In this document: positions 1 to 7,725 of the stretch, one piece after another
Layout: each line of letters begins with the position of its first letter
Numbering within the stretch: the stretch's first letter is position 1
The notes under the pieces: generated by a model
What the model was told of the DNA's origin: nothing
Seen by the model: only the letters and a program-made list of their open reading frames with translations
Databases searched by the model: none
Position numbers and translations under genes: made by a program
Origin: Gemmatimonadota bacterium
Lineage (GTDB): Bacteria; Latescibacterota; UBA2968; UBA8231
DNA: 20,251 nt
Reading direction: 5' to 3'
Assembly: GCA_028875335.1 (NCBI GenBank)
Contig: JAPPEF010000186.1
Location: 1 to 20,251 of the forward strand

Positions 1-668
1 AAGCGCGGCAGATGATCGACGCAGCCCGAGCCAACGGGGTGCTCTTAGTCGAGGCCTTCACCCACCGCCTCAACCCGCAATTGCAGTGCGCGCGCCGGCT
101 GGTGCAACAGGGGGAGATCGGCGAAGTGAAACTAGCGCGGGCCGAGTTGACCTTTGGCATCCGCAATTGGACCACTGATGTCCGGGCGCAAAAAAAATTA
201 GGCGGGGGCGCGCTCTTAGACGCTGGGTGCTACTGCGTCAGCGCCGTGCGCTTTGTGCTCAATGCCGAGCCGGTCGCTGCGCAGGCTTTTCAGCACCTGC
301 GCAACGGCGTGGATGCGAGCTTGGCCGGACTCTTGCGCTTCCCCGGTGATCACATCGCCTATATCGCGGCTGGCATGGAGGGACCGTTCCGCTGCGTGTT
401 GGAGGTCGTCGGCAGCCACGGCGCGATCCGCGTGCCCAACATGTTCGACGAGCAGGCCACGGTGTACATCGCCATTGGCAACGACGAGCGCGTGGAGACC
501 TTCTCTGGGCCGGATCGCTTTCAGGTGCAGCTAGAGCGCTTCTCTAGCTGCATTCTCCAGGGCAAAGCTCCCGAATTCCCCCCCGCAGACGGCCTCAAAA
601 ACGTGGCCGCGCTACAGGCATTGAAGCAGGCCGCGGAATCGGGAAGCCTAGTCGAAGTACCGTCTTGA
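1..668 (+). CDS. Gfo/Idh/MocA-family NAD(P)-dependent oxidoreductase, 5'-truncated by the window edge
   Basis: The reading frame is open from the first base (codons begin at position 3) to TGA at 666-668, so the Rossmann N-terminal half lies outside the window and the first in-frame ATG at 12 is internal. The visible 221 residues begin near the end of the nucleotide-binding domain (VLLVEAFTHR, then LVQQGEIGEV) and continue into the C-terminal alpha/beta domain with GGGALLDAGCYCVSAVRF. That GGG-x-L-x-D-x-G-x-Y pattern fits the dihydrodiol/D-xylose dehydrogenase-like branch, where Tyr replaces the His found in many family members. The family oxidises or reduces sugars, polyols or their derivatives with NAD(P). 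The substrate cannot be read here. The next gene starts 3 bp after the stop, which suggests one transcript. Confidence 0.9.
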   Translation, partial: ARQMIDAARANGVLLVEAFTHRLNPQLQCARRLVQQGEIGEVKLARAELTFGIRNWTTDVRAQKKLGGGALLDAGCYCVSAVRFVLNAEPVAAQAFQHLRNGVDASLAGLLRFPGDHIAYIAAGMEGPFRCVLEVVGSHGAIRVPNMFDEQATVYIAIGNDERVETFSGPDRFQVQLERFSSCILQGKAPEFPPADGLKNVAALQALKQAAESGSLVEVPS

Positions 669-671
669 GCA

Positions 672-1466
672 ATGACCGACTACGAGTTCATCCGCTACGA
701 ACAGCGCGACCACGTCGCCAAAGTCACCCTCAACCGCCCCGAGGTTCTCAACGCCATACACCCGCCCATGGCCGAGGAACTAGCCGACGCTTGGGAGCGA
801 ATCCGCGACGATGACAGCGTCTGGGTCGGAGTTTTGACCGGCAGTGGCGACCGGGCGTTTTGCGCTGGTGCCGACCTGAAGTGGCGGGCTGAAGCGGGCG
901 AGGATGCGCGCAGCCACAACCGCGCCGAGGCCAGCGGGGCGGCGCGGGGTTTCCAGCGGGGCCGCGACTGCTATAAGCCGCTGTTGGCCGTGGTCAATGG
1001 CTATGCAGTGGGCGGCGGGTTGGAACTGGTCTTGGGATGCGATTTGGTGGTGGCGGCCGAGCATGCGCAATTGGGATTGCCCGAGGCGCGGCGCGGATTG
1101 CTGGCCGACGCCGGGGGCATCCACAAGCTGGTCCGGCGGCTGCCGTGGAGCGCAGCCATGCAGCTCATCCTGACTGGAGAACTCATATTGGCGGAGGAAG
1201 CGCGGCGGATTGGGTTAGTCAACCAAGTGGTGCCAGCGGAGGGCCTGCAAGCTGCCGCAGAGCAGTGGGTGGAGGCGATTTTGGCGTGTGCGCCCTTGTC
1301 CTTGCAGGCGGGAAAAGAGGCGGCTGTGCAGGGGTTGGAGTTGCCGCTGTGGGAGGCAGTCAACATGCGTTTTCCGCTGGCCGAGCGCATGTATGAGTCA
1401 GAGGACTTTATCGAAGGACCAAAGGCATTCGCCGAGAAGCGGAAGCCAGTGTGGAAGGGAAAGTAG
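672..1466 (+). CDS. Enoyl-CoA hydratase/isomerase (crotonase) family protein
   Basis: 264 aa, the usual length for a single-domain crotonase. Oxyanion-hole segments are visible at about 62-69 (AFCAGADL) and 110-118 (GYAVGGGLE). The two acidic residues used by hydratases are both present: E118 in GGGLEL and E138 in GLPEAR. The family adds or removes water across the double bond of a CoA thioester, or isomerises it, in fatty-acid, carnitine or aromatic-acid breakdown. The LPEA...GLLADAGG stretch also resembles carnitinyl-CoA dehydratase-type members, so the specificity is open. The ATG at 672 lies 3 bp after the upstream oxidoreductase stop and has no clear Shine-Dalgarno sequence, which fits translational coupling. 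Confidence 0.92.
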   Translation: MTDYEFIRYEQRDHVAKVTLNRPEVLNAIHPPMAEELADAWERIRDDDSVWVGVLTGSGDRAFCAGADLKWRAEAGEDARSHNRAEASGAARGFQRGRDCYKPLLAVVNGYAVGGGLELVLGCDLVVAAEHAQLGLPEARRGLLADAGGIHKLVRRLPWSAAMQLILTGELILAEEARRIGLVNQVVPAEGLQAAAEQWVEAILACAPLSLQAGKEAAVQGLELPLWEAVNMRFPLAERMYESEDFIEGPKAFAEKRKPVWKGK

Positions 1467-1507
1467 GAAAGGCTCCGCGCAAACATTAACGAAGAGAAAG
1501 TACTGCT

Positions 1508-2389
1508 ATGGAAAAATTTGCTCCCTTGAACATGTCCCCAGAAGAGCTAATCGAGTACACCCCGGAGTGGGAGGGCGAGCGCTTTGCCGACGGCCGCCCC
1601 AAGGTGCCCGACGGCATCCTCGAACGCATGCACAACGTCAGCATTACCCAAGCCTGGGGCGTCATACGCGGCCCCGGCTACAACTGGCAGTACGAAGACG
1701 GCTGGGTTTGCACCCACCCCGGCCAAGTCCTAGTGGGCCGCGCCCTGACGGCTATGTACATGCCGCGGCGGCCCGTCATGCGTCAGGTCATGGAAGAAAA
1801 AGGGGAGCGGGCCGGTTGCATTGGCGACCAGATATCGTGGCCCATTGATATGCTGGTGCCCGGAGACGTGTACGTGGCCGACGTATTCGGCAAAATCGAC
1901 CAAGGCGCCGTCATTGGCGACAATCTCGCCACCGCCATCTACGCCAATTCGGGCAACGGAGTGGTCCACGACGCGTCCGTCCGCGATATCGACGGCATCC
2001 AAGAACTGCCCAATTTCACCAGTTTCGTGCGCGGCTTTCACCCCACCTTTGCCTCGCCCACCATCATGCTGACCGGGATCAACTGTCCGGTGCGCATCGG
2101 CGGTGCCACGGTCATGCCCGGCGACGTGGTCCTCGGCCGCGACGATGGCGTCGTCTTCATACCGCCCCATCTAGCCGAACAGGTGGTCAAGACCTCTGAA
2201 CTGATCTCGCTCCGCGACCGCTTTGGCAAGCAGCGCCTAGCCGAGGGCAAATACACGCCCGGTCAGATCGATACCCGCTGGTCCGACCCCATTGAGGAGG
2301 ACTTCTCGCGCTGGTTAGAGAGTCACATCGACGAGCTGCCCGTGCCGCGCGCCGCCATCCAAGAACTTCTCAAGGAGCGGACTTGGTAA
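1508..2389 (+). CDS. RraA-like / HMG-CHA aldolase-fold family protein
   Basis: 293 aa. The core at about 110-220 has the RraA/class II aldolase signature: GDNLATAIYA at 137-146, then VRD at 158-160 (R159 expected to hold substrate, D160 the divalent metal), followed by PVRIGG and a PGDVVLGRDDGVVFIPP tail. Such proteins are often mislabelled as dimethylmenaquinone methyltransferases. Characterised relatives are metal-dependent aldolases or decarboxylases of short oxo-acids, or RNase E inhibitors. This one is longer than the usual 160-230 aa, with about 70 extra residues in front of the core and a C-terminal extension rich in acidic and aromatic residues. It follows the enoyl-CoA hydratase by 41 bp, behind a purine-rich AGAGAAAG stretch. 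Its end overlaps the convergent oxygenase gene by 20 bp. Confidence 0.85.
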   Translation: MEKFAPLNMSPEELIEYTPEWEGERFADGRPKVPDGILERMHNVSITQAWGVIRGPGYNWQYEDGWVCTHPGQVLVGRALTAMYMPRRPVMRQVMEEKGERAGCIGDQISWPIDMLVPGDVYVADVFGKIDQGAVIGDNLATAIYANSGNGVVHDASVRDIDGIQELPNFTSFVRGFHPTFASPTIMLTGINCPVRIGGATVMPGDVVLGRDDGVVFIPPHLAEQVVKTSELISLRDRFGKQRLAEGKYTPGQIDTRWSDPIEEDFSRWLESHIDELPVPRAAIQELLKERTW

Positions 2390-3146
2390 GCTCGGGCGGC
2401 GGCTCGACCAATTTACCTGCCTTGAGAAAAGGCTCGGCATTCCCCCAGAGTTTGCTGCCGTCTGCCGAGGTCAGCGGCTCGCAGGAGTACTGGGCCAAGT
2501 ACACGCGGCGCATCTGGTCGGTGGTGTTGGTGCCGCTAGAGTGAAAATTGACGCTGGTGAAGACGGCAATGCTACCGGCCGGGGCGACGACCGAAACGCC
2601 GGGATCGCTGCCGAAATAGCCGATCAAATCGTTGCTCCCCTCCTCGCGGACGTGCTTGACCCATGTGCGAATGCCCGAGCGCGAAAAAGGCAGCAAGTGG
2701 ACGGTGCCATTGGCCTCTGACACGTCGTCGAGGGCGCACCAACAGGTTAGATACGGCTTGTGATCCGGGTAGCCGACGTAGCCTGAGTCTTGGTGCCAAG
2801 AAAACTTCATACCGGCCTCGGCACCTTTGACCACGTATTGCTCCCAGAACAAGTAGGCGTCGTCGCCTAGGGTGGCTTGACAGATGTCGGCCATTAGGGG
2901 GCTGAAGAGGAACTCGCGCAGGCGCGGCTGATCGCGGAAGCAATTGGAGACAAAGTAGCGGCTGTTGCGGTGATTGAGACCCAAGCTATCCGTGCCCTCG
3001 GCGTCCATCCGGGCGTTGGCTTTGTCGATGAAGGCTTGGCACTCGCCGCGCAGGAGATCGAGATGATGGGTGGGGATGGCGTTTTCGAGGATGAAATAGC
3101 CCTCTTCTTTGAACTGCTGCTTTTGGGCGTCGGTAATCTGGTGCAT
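2370..3146 (-). CDS. Phytanoyl-CoA dioxygenase (PhyH)-family Fe(II)/2-oxoglutarate oxygenase
   Basis: 258 aa from the chosen ATG at 3146. The open frame runs 54 codons further upstream, but that stretch (Cys/Arg-rich) does not look like protein. The ATG at 3146 has a GGGAG Shine-Dalgarno about 7 bp in front and gives the normal family N-terminus (QQFKEEGYFIL). The facial triad is visible: H118 and D120 in SWHQDSGY, and the distal H202 in NFHSSGTN; R213 or R214 is the likely 2-oxoglutarate anchor. The family hydroxylates small molecules or CoA thioesters using O2, Fe(II) and 2-oxoglutarate. Ectoine hydroxylase and phytanoyl-CoA hydroxylase are relatives, and this substrate is unknown. It faces the RraA-like gene tail to tail, so it is its own transcript. 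Confidence 0.9.
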   Translation of the reverse strand: MHQITDAQKQQFKEEGYFILENAIPTHHLDLLRGECQAFIDKANARMDAEGTDSLGLNHRNSRYFVSNCFRDQPRLREFLFSPLMADICQATLGDDAYLFWEQYVVKGAEAGMKFSWHQDSGYVGYPDHKPYLTCWCALDDVSEANGTVHLLPFSRSGIRTWVKHVREEGSNDLIGYFGSDPGVSVVAPAGSIAVFTSVNFHSSGTNTTDQMRRVYLAQYSCEPLTSADGSKLWGNAEPFLKAGKLVEPPPELTKSAP

Positions 3147-3284
3147 GAATCGCTCCCGTCGATTGCAGTTTAATGTAACTGAGGCGATATATAGGCAGAA
3201 CCCACTATACGCGCAACCGCGCAAAAGGAAATAACATGCCCGTCGGACAGTACAACGGCTCAAGCGAACGCTGGTGCAGCTAAA
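3147..3284. promoter_or_regulatory. Divergent intergenic region of the PhyH and pnuC genes with putative promoter(s)
   Basis: On the minus strand TTGCGC (3211-3216), a 17-bp spacer and TATATA (3188-3193) form a plausible sigma70-like promoter about 40 bp in front of the oxygenase start. On the plus strand TTGCAG (3163-3168) followed 17 bp later by GATATA (3186-3191) could serve pnuC, using the same AT-rich patch. I saw no conserved TPP-riboswitch sequence and no strong hairpin before pnuC. These are consensus matches by eye only. Confidence 0.35.
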
Positions 3285-3899
3285 ATGGAAACCCCTGCAA
3301 TACTCCAAGCGCTGGAACTGACCTCTTGGTGGGAGGTTCCAGCCGTCGTCTTGGCCATTCTCTACTTGGTCTTGGCGGCGCGGGAAAACATCTGGTGTTG
3401 GGGCGCGGCTTTTGTCAGTACCGCGATTTATATTTACGTCTTCTTCGATGTCAATCTGTTCCTAGAGTCGGCCCTACAGATTTACTACTTGGGCATGGCG
3501 GTTTATGGTTGGTACCAATGGCGAAAGCCCACCGATCAATCCGCAACGCTGCCCATTTCTACTTGGTCGCTCCAAAAGCACGTTGTGGTCATTGCTGCGA
3601 CGGGGGCCGTTGTGGTGACATCCGGGTATCTTCTGAGCGAAAACACAGAGGCAGCATTGCCTTATGTCGATGCCTTCACCACTTGGTATGCAGTGGTGAC
3701 GACCTATATGGTGACGAAGAAAATTTTGGAGAACTGGGTGTACTGGTTCGTCATCGACAGCGTCTCGGTTTATCTGTACTACAGCCGGGGGCTTTACCTG
3801 ACCGCTTTGTTGTTTATCGCATATCTGGTTATCATCGTCTTTGGCTATTTGAAGTGGAAAAAGGAGTACGACCGAGCAAATGTCCAAACCGGACCGTGA
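3285..3899 (+). CDS. pnuC: PnuC-type nicotinamide riboside (vitamin) transporter
   Basis: 204 aa integral membrane protein. The family pattern is clear: ENIWCWGAAFVSTAIYIY at about 34-51, an acidic residue in NLFLESALQ, YLGMAVYGWYQWRK at 68-81, and the closing half with WVYWFVIDSV and a final membrane helix ending in FGYLKWKKEY. About seven hydrophobic segments can be drawn. PnuC proteins let nicotinamide riboside enter by facilitated diffusion, driven by later phosphorylation, and so feed NAD salvage. Related PnuT members carry thiamine, and sequence alone does not fully separate them. No NadR kinase gene lies nearby. The ATG has no obvious Shine-Dalgarno. pheA starts 15 bp after the stop, a co-transcribed arrangement without an obvious metabolic link. 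Confidence 0.9.
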   Translation: METPAILQALELTSWWEVPAVVLAILYLVLAARENIWCWGAAFVSTAIYIYVFFDVNLFLESALQIYYLGMAVYGWYQWRKPTDQSATLPISTWSLQKHVVVIAATGAVVVTSGYLLSENTEAALPYVDAFTTWYAVVTTYMVTKKILENWVYWFVIDSVSVYLYYSRGLYLTALLFIAYLVIIVFGYLKWKKEYDRANVQTGP

Positions 3900-3914
3900 A
3901 AAAGAATTGAGTAT

Positions 3915-4772
3915 ATGAAGCGAGTAGAGACGTGCGGACCAGTGGCCATCCAAGGGCACGCCGGGTCGTTCAGCGAGGCGGCGGCGCGGGCCTATTTTTT
4001 TTCAGAGACACAACTGGTGTCACAACCCGATTTCAAGGCGCTTTTTGCCTCGGTGGAAGACGGGTCTTGTGCTTGCGGAGTCGTGCCCATCGAAAATTCG
4101 CTGATGGGCAGCATCCACGAGAACTACGACCTGCTGCTGCAGAGCGATGTCCACATTGTGGGCGAAATCAAGCTGCGCATCGTCCACAACCTCATCGTCA
4201 ACCGAGGCGTGCAGTTAGCAGACATCCGCTACATTGCGTCGCAGCCGCCCGCCTTGGCTCAGTGCACTCGCTTCATCCATTCGTTGGTCGATGCGCAGAC
4301 GATAGCGGCGGATGATACGGCTGGAGCGGTTAAAGAACTAGCCGCGAGCGGCGCGCGCGACCGAGGAGCCATAGCCGGCGCGCAAGCCGCCGCCGCGTAC
4401 GGGATGGAGATTCTCGTCTCCGGCATTGAGGACGCCCCCCACAATTTTACCCGCTTTTTGGTGGTGAACCGGTGCGCCGAGCCAGCGCCAGCCGAGCCTG
4501 CCAAGACCACGCTCGTCTTTGGACTAAAGCACGTGCCGGGCGCGCTGTGCCGGAGCCTCGCGGCCTTTGCCGAGCGTGGCATCAACCTGCTCAAAATCGA
4601 GTCGCGGCCCATGCCCGAGCGGCCTTGGGAATACGTCTTCTATCTCGATTTGGAAGGCCACTTGGAGCAGGCGGTTTGCGCCCAAGCCGTGGAACATATT
4701 CGGGAGACTACCGAATTCGTCCGCATCTTGGGCTCGTACCAGCAGGGCGACACGGTCGAAGATTCGAAATAA
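3915..4772 (+). CDS. pheA: Prephenate dehydratase with C-terminal ACT domain
   Basis: 285 aa. This enzyme converts prephenate to phenylpyruvate in phenylalanine synthesis. The catalytic domain spans about 8-187: GHAGSFSEAAA, then VVPIENSLMGSIHENYD, with the hallmark NFTRF at 177-181 (catalytic T179). The ACT domain spans about 197-275 and contains ESRP at 229-232, the signature of the phenylalanine-binding regulatory site, so feedback inhibition by Phe is expected. There is no chorismate mutase domain in front, so this is the monofunctional form rather than a P-protein. The ATG at 3915 gives the standard N-terminus. It sits 15 bp after pnuC and 79 bp before the histidine kinase gene. Confidence 0.95.
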   Translation: MKRVETCGPVAIQGHAGSFSEAAARAYFFSETQLVSQPDFKALFASVEDGSCACGVVPIENSLMGSIHENYDLLLQSDVHIVGEIKLRIVHNLIVNRGVQLADIRYIASQPPALAQCTRFIHSLVDAQTIAADDTAGAVKELAASGARDRGAIAGAQAAAAYGMEILVSGIEDAPHNFTRFLVVNRCAEPAPAEPAKTTLVFGLKHVPGALCRSLAAFAERGINLLKIESRPMPERPWEYVFYLDLEGHLEQAVCAQAVEHIRETTEFVRILGSYQQGDTVEDSK

Positions 4773-4833
4773 GCCCGCCAGCTGTCTCAAAAGCCCTTTT
4801 ACAATGGGCTACTGGTGCCTTGCCGAGGCGAGT

Positions 4834-4849
4834 TGCTTAAATTTAAGCA
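4834..4849. promoter_or_regulatory. Perfect 16-bp palindrome directly upstream of the histidine kinase start
   Basis: TGCTTAAATTTAAGCA reads the same on both strands and ends 2 bp before the kinase ATG at 4852, where a Shine-Dalgarno would normally sit. It may be an operator for a dimeric regulator. It could instead fold in the RNA and limit access to the start codon. The gap 4773-4851 also has a weak AGCCC/GGGCT hairpin (4792-4810) without a T-tract. Confidence 0.35.
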
Positions 4850-4851
4850 CT

Positions 4852-6009
4852 ATGGAACAACCCATCGCTGCACTCGCACAGCGCAATCGCGAGTTGACCA
4901 TTCTCAACACCATTGCCCATCAACTCAACGGCTCGGCCGAGCTATCCGCAGCCTTGGCCGTGGCTTTGGAACAAATCACTGCGCATTTTGACTTACAGAC
5001 CGGATGGATTTGGTTGCTCGACGAGGAGAGCGGAAAAAGTTATTTGGCGGCCGCGCGCAATTTGCCTCCGGCCTTAGAGGACGATCCCCGCAGCATGGAA
5101 GGCGACTGCTATTGCCTTAGCACCTTCCGCAAGGGCGGTTTGCAGGGAGCGGCCAACGTCAATGCCGTCGTTTGCAGTCGACTCGACGGCCGGACGGTGG
5201 GGACGGCGGGATTGCAGCACCACGCCAGCGTGCCGCTCTACGCGCAAAAAAAGAAGCTGGGGATGCTCAATGTGGTCAGCAGCGATTGGCGAGAGATTGC
5301 GACAGAGGATTTGCGCCTGTTGGAGACGGTCGGAGATATGCTCGGTATTGCCATTGAGCGCGCGCGTCTTTTCGATCAGAGCGCAGAGCTAGGGGCGGTA
5401 GAGGAGCGCAATCGGCTGGCGCGCGAAATCCACGACATCCTCGGTCAGGGCCAAGCAGCGGTGCTGATGCAGCTAGAGGCGATGGACGCACTCTTTGAGG
5501 CTGGTGCCAAGCGCGAAAAATTGCAGCGCATCTTGAGCCAGCTCATGGCGATGGTGCGGGATAATCTCGAAGAAGTGCGGCGCTCGGTGGCGGACCTGCG
5601 GGCTGCGTCTTTAGAGGGGCGCTCGCTGGAGGAGGCGCTAGAAGGGCTGGCGTCTTCTGGCACCGGTCCCGAAGTCGAGGTCGAAATCGTCGGCACCAGG
5701 CCCCTGCCGTCGCGGGTCGAGGTAGGACTCTACCGCATCGCCCAGGAAGCCCTAGCCAACGTCCGGCAGCACGCCAACGCCCAGCGGGTGCACCTCAAAC
5801 TAGAGATTACACCAGCGGCAGCCACCTTGCGGGTCGCAGACAATGGACGGGGTTTTGCGCCGGATCATTTGACGGGTGATCGCTTCGGCTTGGTCGGCTT
5901 GAACGAACGGGCACGGCTTTTGGGCGGGCGCTTGGACGTGGAGAGTAAACCGGGGCAGGGGACGCGCATTGCCGCGGTCATTCCCCTGGAGGCGGATGGC
6001 GGAAACTGA
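4852..6009 (+). CDS. Cytoplasmic GAF-domain sensor histidine kinase (NarL/DegS-type, HisKA_3)
   Basis: 385 aa from the ATG at 4852. The frame is open back to 4567, but that part lies inside pheA. Order: GAF domain about 15-175; dimerisation and phosphoacceptor helix with EIHDILGQ (H193); HATPase domain with N-box EALANVRQHA (E299, N303), DNGRGF (D330) and the GLVGLNER lid at about 347-354, ending in a GQGT turn. No membrane segment is visible, so it should sense an internal signal. The GAF domain has C86, C88 and C108 (GDCYC ... VVCSRL) close to HHASVPL, a possible metal, Fe-S or thiol sensor site by inference. The gene overlaps its response regulator by 14 bp, so the pair forms one two-component system. 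The target genes are not evident. Confidence 0.9.
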   Translation: MEQPIAALAQRNRELTILNTIAHQLNGSAELSAALAVALEQITAHFDLQTGWIWLLDEESGKSYLAAARNLPPALEDDPRSMEGDCYCLSTFRKGGLQGAANVNAVVCSRLDGRTVGTAGLQHHASVPLYAQKKKLGMLNVVSSDWREIATEDLRLLETVGDMLGIAIERARLFDQSAELGAVEERNRLAREIHDILGQGQAAVLMQLEAMDALFEAGAKREKLQRILSQLMAMVRDNLEEVRRSVADLRAASLEGRSLEEALEGLASSGTGPEVEVEIVGTRPLPSRVEVGLYRIAQEALANVRQHANAQRVHLKLEITPAAATLRVADNGRGFAPDHLTGDRFGLVGLNERARLLGGRLDVESKPGQGTRIAAVIPLEADGGN

Positions 6010-6637
6010 GATACGCATTTTGCTGGTCGACGACCACCCGGTAGTGCGGGCTGGTCTGGCGGCAATGCTGGAGACTCAAGTGGATTTTGCGGTCGTCGGG
6101 GAAGCTGGCGATGGGGCCGAAGCCGTGCGCCAGATCGAGGCGCTGAATCCCGACGTGGTGCTGATGGATCTGGAAATGCCCGGTACCGACGGCCTAGCGG
6201 CCTTGGAACAACTGGCGCAGAAGGGGCTGCCCAACAAAGTCATCGTCTTTACCATTTTTGCAACCGATGAGCGGATTTTGCGCGCCGTGCAGGCCGGCGC
6301 GCAAGGCTATCTGCTCAAGAGCACGCCGCGGGAAGAGGTTTTTCAGGCCATTCGCATAGTCTATGCTGGGGGGTCGCTTTTGCAGCCGGTGATCGCCGCG
6401 CGCTTGCTCGGCCAAGTCAGCGGCAAGGGAGGTGCACCGGGTGGGTTGACGCCGCGGGAACGGGAAGTGCTTGAACTCTTGGCCAAGGGGTTGCAGAACA
6501 AGGAAATCGCCGCAGTCCTCCACATTGGCGAGCGCACCGTCAAATTCCACGTCAGCGCCCTGATGCGCAAGCTGGGGGCTGGCAACCGCACCGAAGCCGT
6601 GGCTCTAGCTGCACAACAAGGGCTTATTACAGTGTGA
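5996..6637 (+). CDS. NarL/FixJ-family response regulator (REC + LuxR HTH)
   Basis: 213 aa. The receiver domain (about 6-122) has acidic residues D12 and D13, phosphoacceptor D58 in LMDLEMPG, switch T86 and K108 in YLLKSTP. A short linker leads to the LuxR-type DNA-binding domain (about 150-210) with LTPREREVLELLAKG and the recognition helix around GERTVKFHVSALMRKLG. The ATG at 5996 is chosen over an in-frame upstream start at 5969 because GGAGG sits just before it and the protein then begins like its family (EIRILLVDDH). The 14-bp overlap with the kinase gene implies coupled translation. It should be activated by phosphotransfer from H193 of that kinase. Confidence 0.93.
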   Translation: MAETEIRILLVDDHPVVRAGLAAMLETQVDFAVVGEAGDGAEAVRQIEALNPDVVLMDLEMPGTDGLAALEQLAQKGLPNKVIVFTIFATDERILRAVQAGAQGYLLKSTPREEVFQAIRIVYAGGSLLQPVIAARLLGQVSGKGGAPGGLTPREREVLELLAKGLQNKEIAAVLHIGERTVKFHVSALMRKLGAGNRTEAVALAAQQGLITV

Positions 6638-6771
6638 ATTAGCGCTATACTGTCCTTTGGGACAGGTCGTATCCCGGTCCAATTGCGGACTTGCTGTTCT
6701 TCTCACATCCTCAAGTTATGCGAGAGCTACACCGATCATCGCCTGTGAGCAAGCCCAAGGATAAAGTCGAG

Positions 6772-7725
6772 CTAAGCCCCCACAGCGCGGGTGCGAACTT
6801 GGTCGAGGCCGACGGCCAACAGAAGCACTGCGCCGCGCGTTACATCCTGCCAGAAACTAGACACATCCATCAGCGTCAGTCCGTTGTTGAGGGTGCCGAG
6901 CAAGAGCACCGCCAACAAGGTCCCCCAGACCGTGCCGCGCCCCCCGAAGAGACTCGTGCCGCCCAAGATCACCGCGGCGATCACCGTCAACAAATGCTGC
7001 CCCGCGGCGTCGGGTGCCGCCGCGTAGAGCATGGCCGCGAGGATGAGGCCGCTGACCGCGCCGCTGAGGCCAGAGAGGACGTAGAGGATCATCAGGGTGC
7101 GGGCGACCGGGACGCCGACCAGCCGACTGGCTTCGGCATTGCTGCCTGCGGCATAGACGAAGCGGCCAAAGCGGGTCCGCGCAAGCACCCAGCCGAGCGC
7201 GATATAAACCAGCAGCATCAGTACCAGCGGCACCGGCAGCCGCAAAAGCTGGCCGCTGCCGATCCAGTTGAAACCGGGCTCCATCAGCGGCTTAGTCAGC
7301 CCACCAGTCAGGACCAAGGCCAGCCCGCCGATGACGCTCATCGTCCCCAGAGTGGCGATCAGCGAGTTGAGCCCGAGGCGTACGACTAACAGGCCATTGA
7401 GCAGCCCGATGCCCCCGCCCAGTGCCAACGCGATGAGACAGGCTGCGACAATGCCAACACCTGAGGCGTGGAGCAGCGCGACGACGACCCCGGCCAGCCC
7501 GGCGACCGCGGCCACCGACAGATCGAGGCCCCCGGCGATGATCAGCGGCGTTTGCAACGCGCACATCAAGCCGATAAAGGCCATATTGGCCCCAATGCTC
7601 ACCATATTGTCAAAGGACAAAAACCAAGGCGAGAGGACGCTGAAGAGCACGGCGACCAAGAGGTAGAACATCAATAATAAGGCGACGCCCGCGCCGGGGC
7701 GGTTCAATAAGGTGGCGATGCTCAT
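6772..7725 (-). CDS. RbsC-type ABC transporter permease (carbohydrate uptake family)
   Basis: 317 aa, with the usual length and helix content (about ten hydrophobic segments) of the ribose/xylose/galactose permease family. The family signature GGLDLSVAAVAGLAG, the facing motif around ARTRFGRFVYAAGSN, and the C-terminal VIAAVILGGTSLFGGRGTVWGT are all present. The start at 7725 overlaps the ATPase stop by 4 bp (ATGA), so the two are translationally coupled. An open frame continuing 56 codons upstream lies inside the ATPase gene and is rejected. It forms the membrane channel of the importer with the double ATPase and the periplasmic binding protein upstream. The sugar carried cannot be told from the sequence. 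Confidence 0.93.
   Translation of the reverse strand: MSIATLLNRPGAGVALLLMFYLLVAVLFSVLSPWFLSFDNMVSIGANMAFIGLMCALQTPLIIAGGLDLSVAAVAGLAGVVVALLHASGVGIVAACLIALALGGGIGLLNGLLVVRLGLNSLIATLGTMSVIGGLALVLTGGLTKPLMEPGFNWIGSGQLLRLPVPLVLMLLVYIALGWVLARTRFGRFVYAAGSNAEASRLVGVPVARTLMILYVLSGLSGAVSGLILAAMLYAAAPDAAGQHLLTVIAAVILGGTSLFGGRGTVWGTLLAVLLLGTLNNGLTLMDVSSFWQDVTRGAVLLLAVGLDQVRTRAVGA

Noticed and set aside
1288..1848. A plus-strand frame spanning the crotonase end and the RraA-like start
   Set aside because: It is out of frame with two well-supported genes and rich in Arg, Pro and Gly, typical of a shadow frame.
3217..3284. TPP riboswitch in front of the PnuC-type gene
   Set aside because: I looked for the conserved thi-box sequences and found none; the leader is also short.
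3147..3308. N-terminal extension of the PhyH oxygenase to 3308
   Set aside because: It would overlap the pnuC start, is Cys/Arg-rich without family similarity, and the ATG at 3146 has a good ribosome site.
6650..6665. CTGTCC/GGACAG hairpin after the response regulator gene as a terminator
   Set aside because: Only a 6-bp stem with a 4-base loop, and no T-run follows on either strand. The gap 6638-6771 otherwise shows nothing clear.
6691..7389. A 232-codon plus-strand frame opposite the permease gene
   Set aside because: Its His/Gln/Arg/Asp-rich sequence mirrors a membrane-protein gene read on the wrong strand. No domain or ribosome site supports it.
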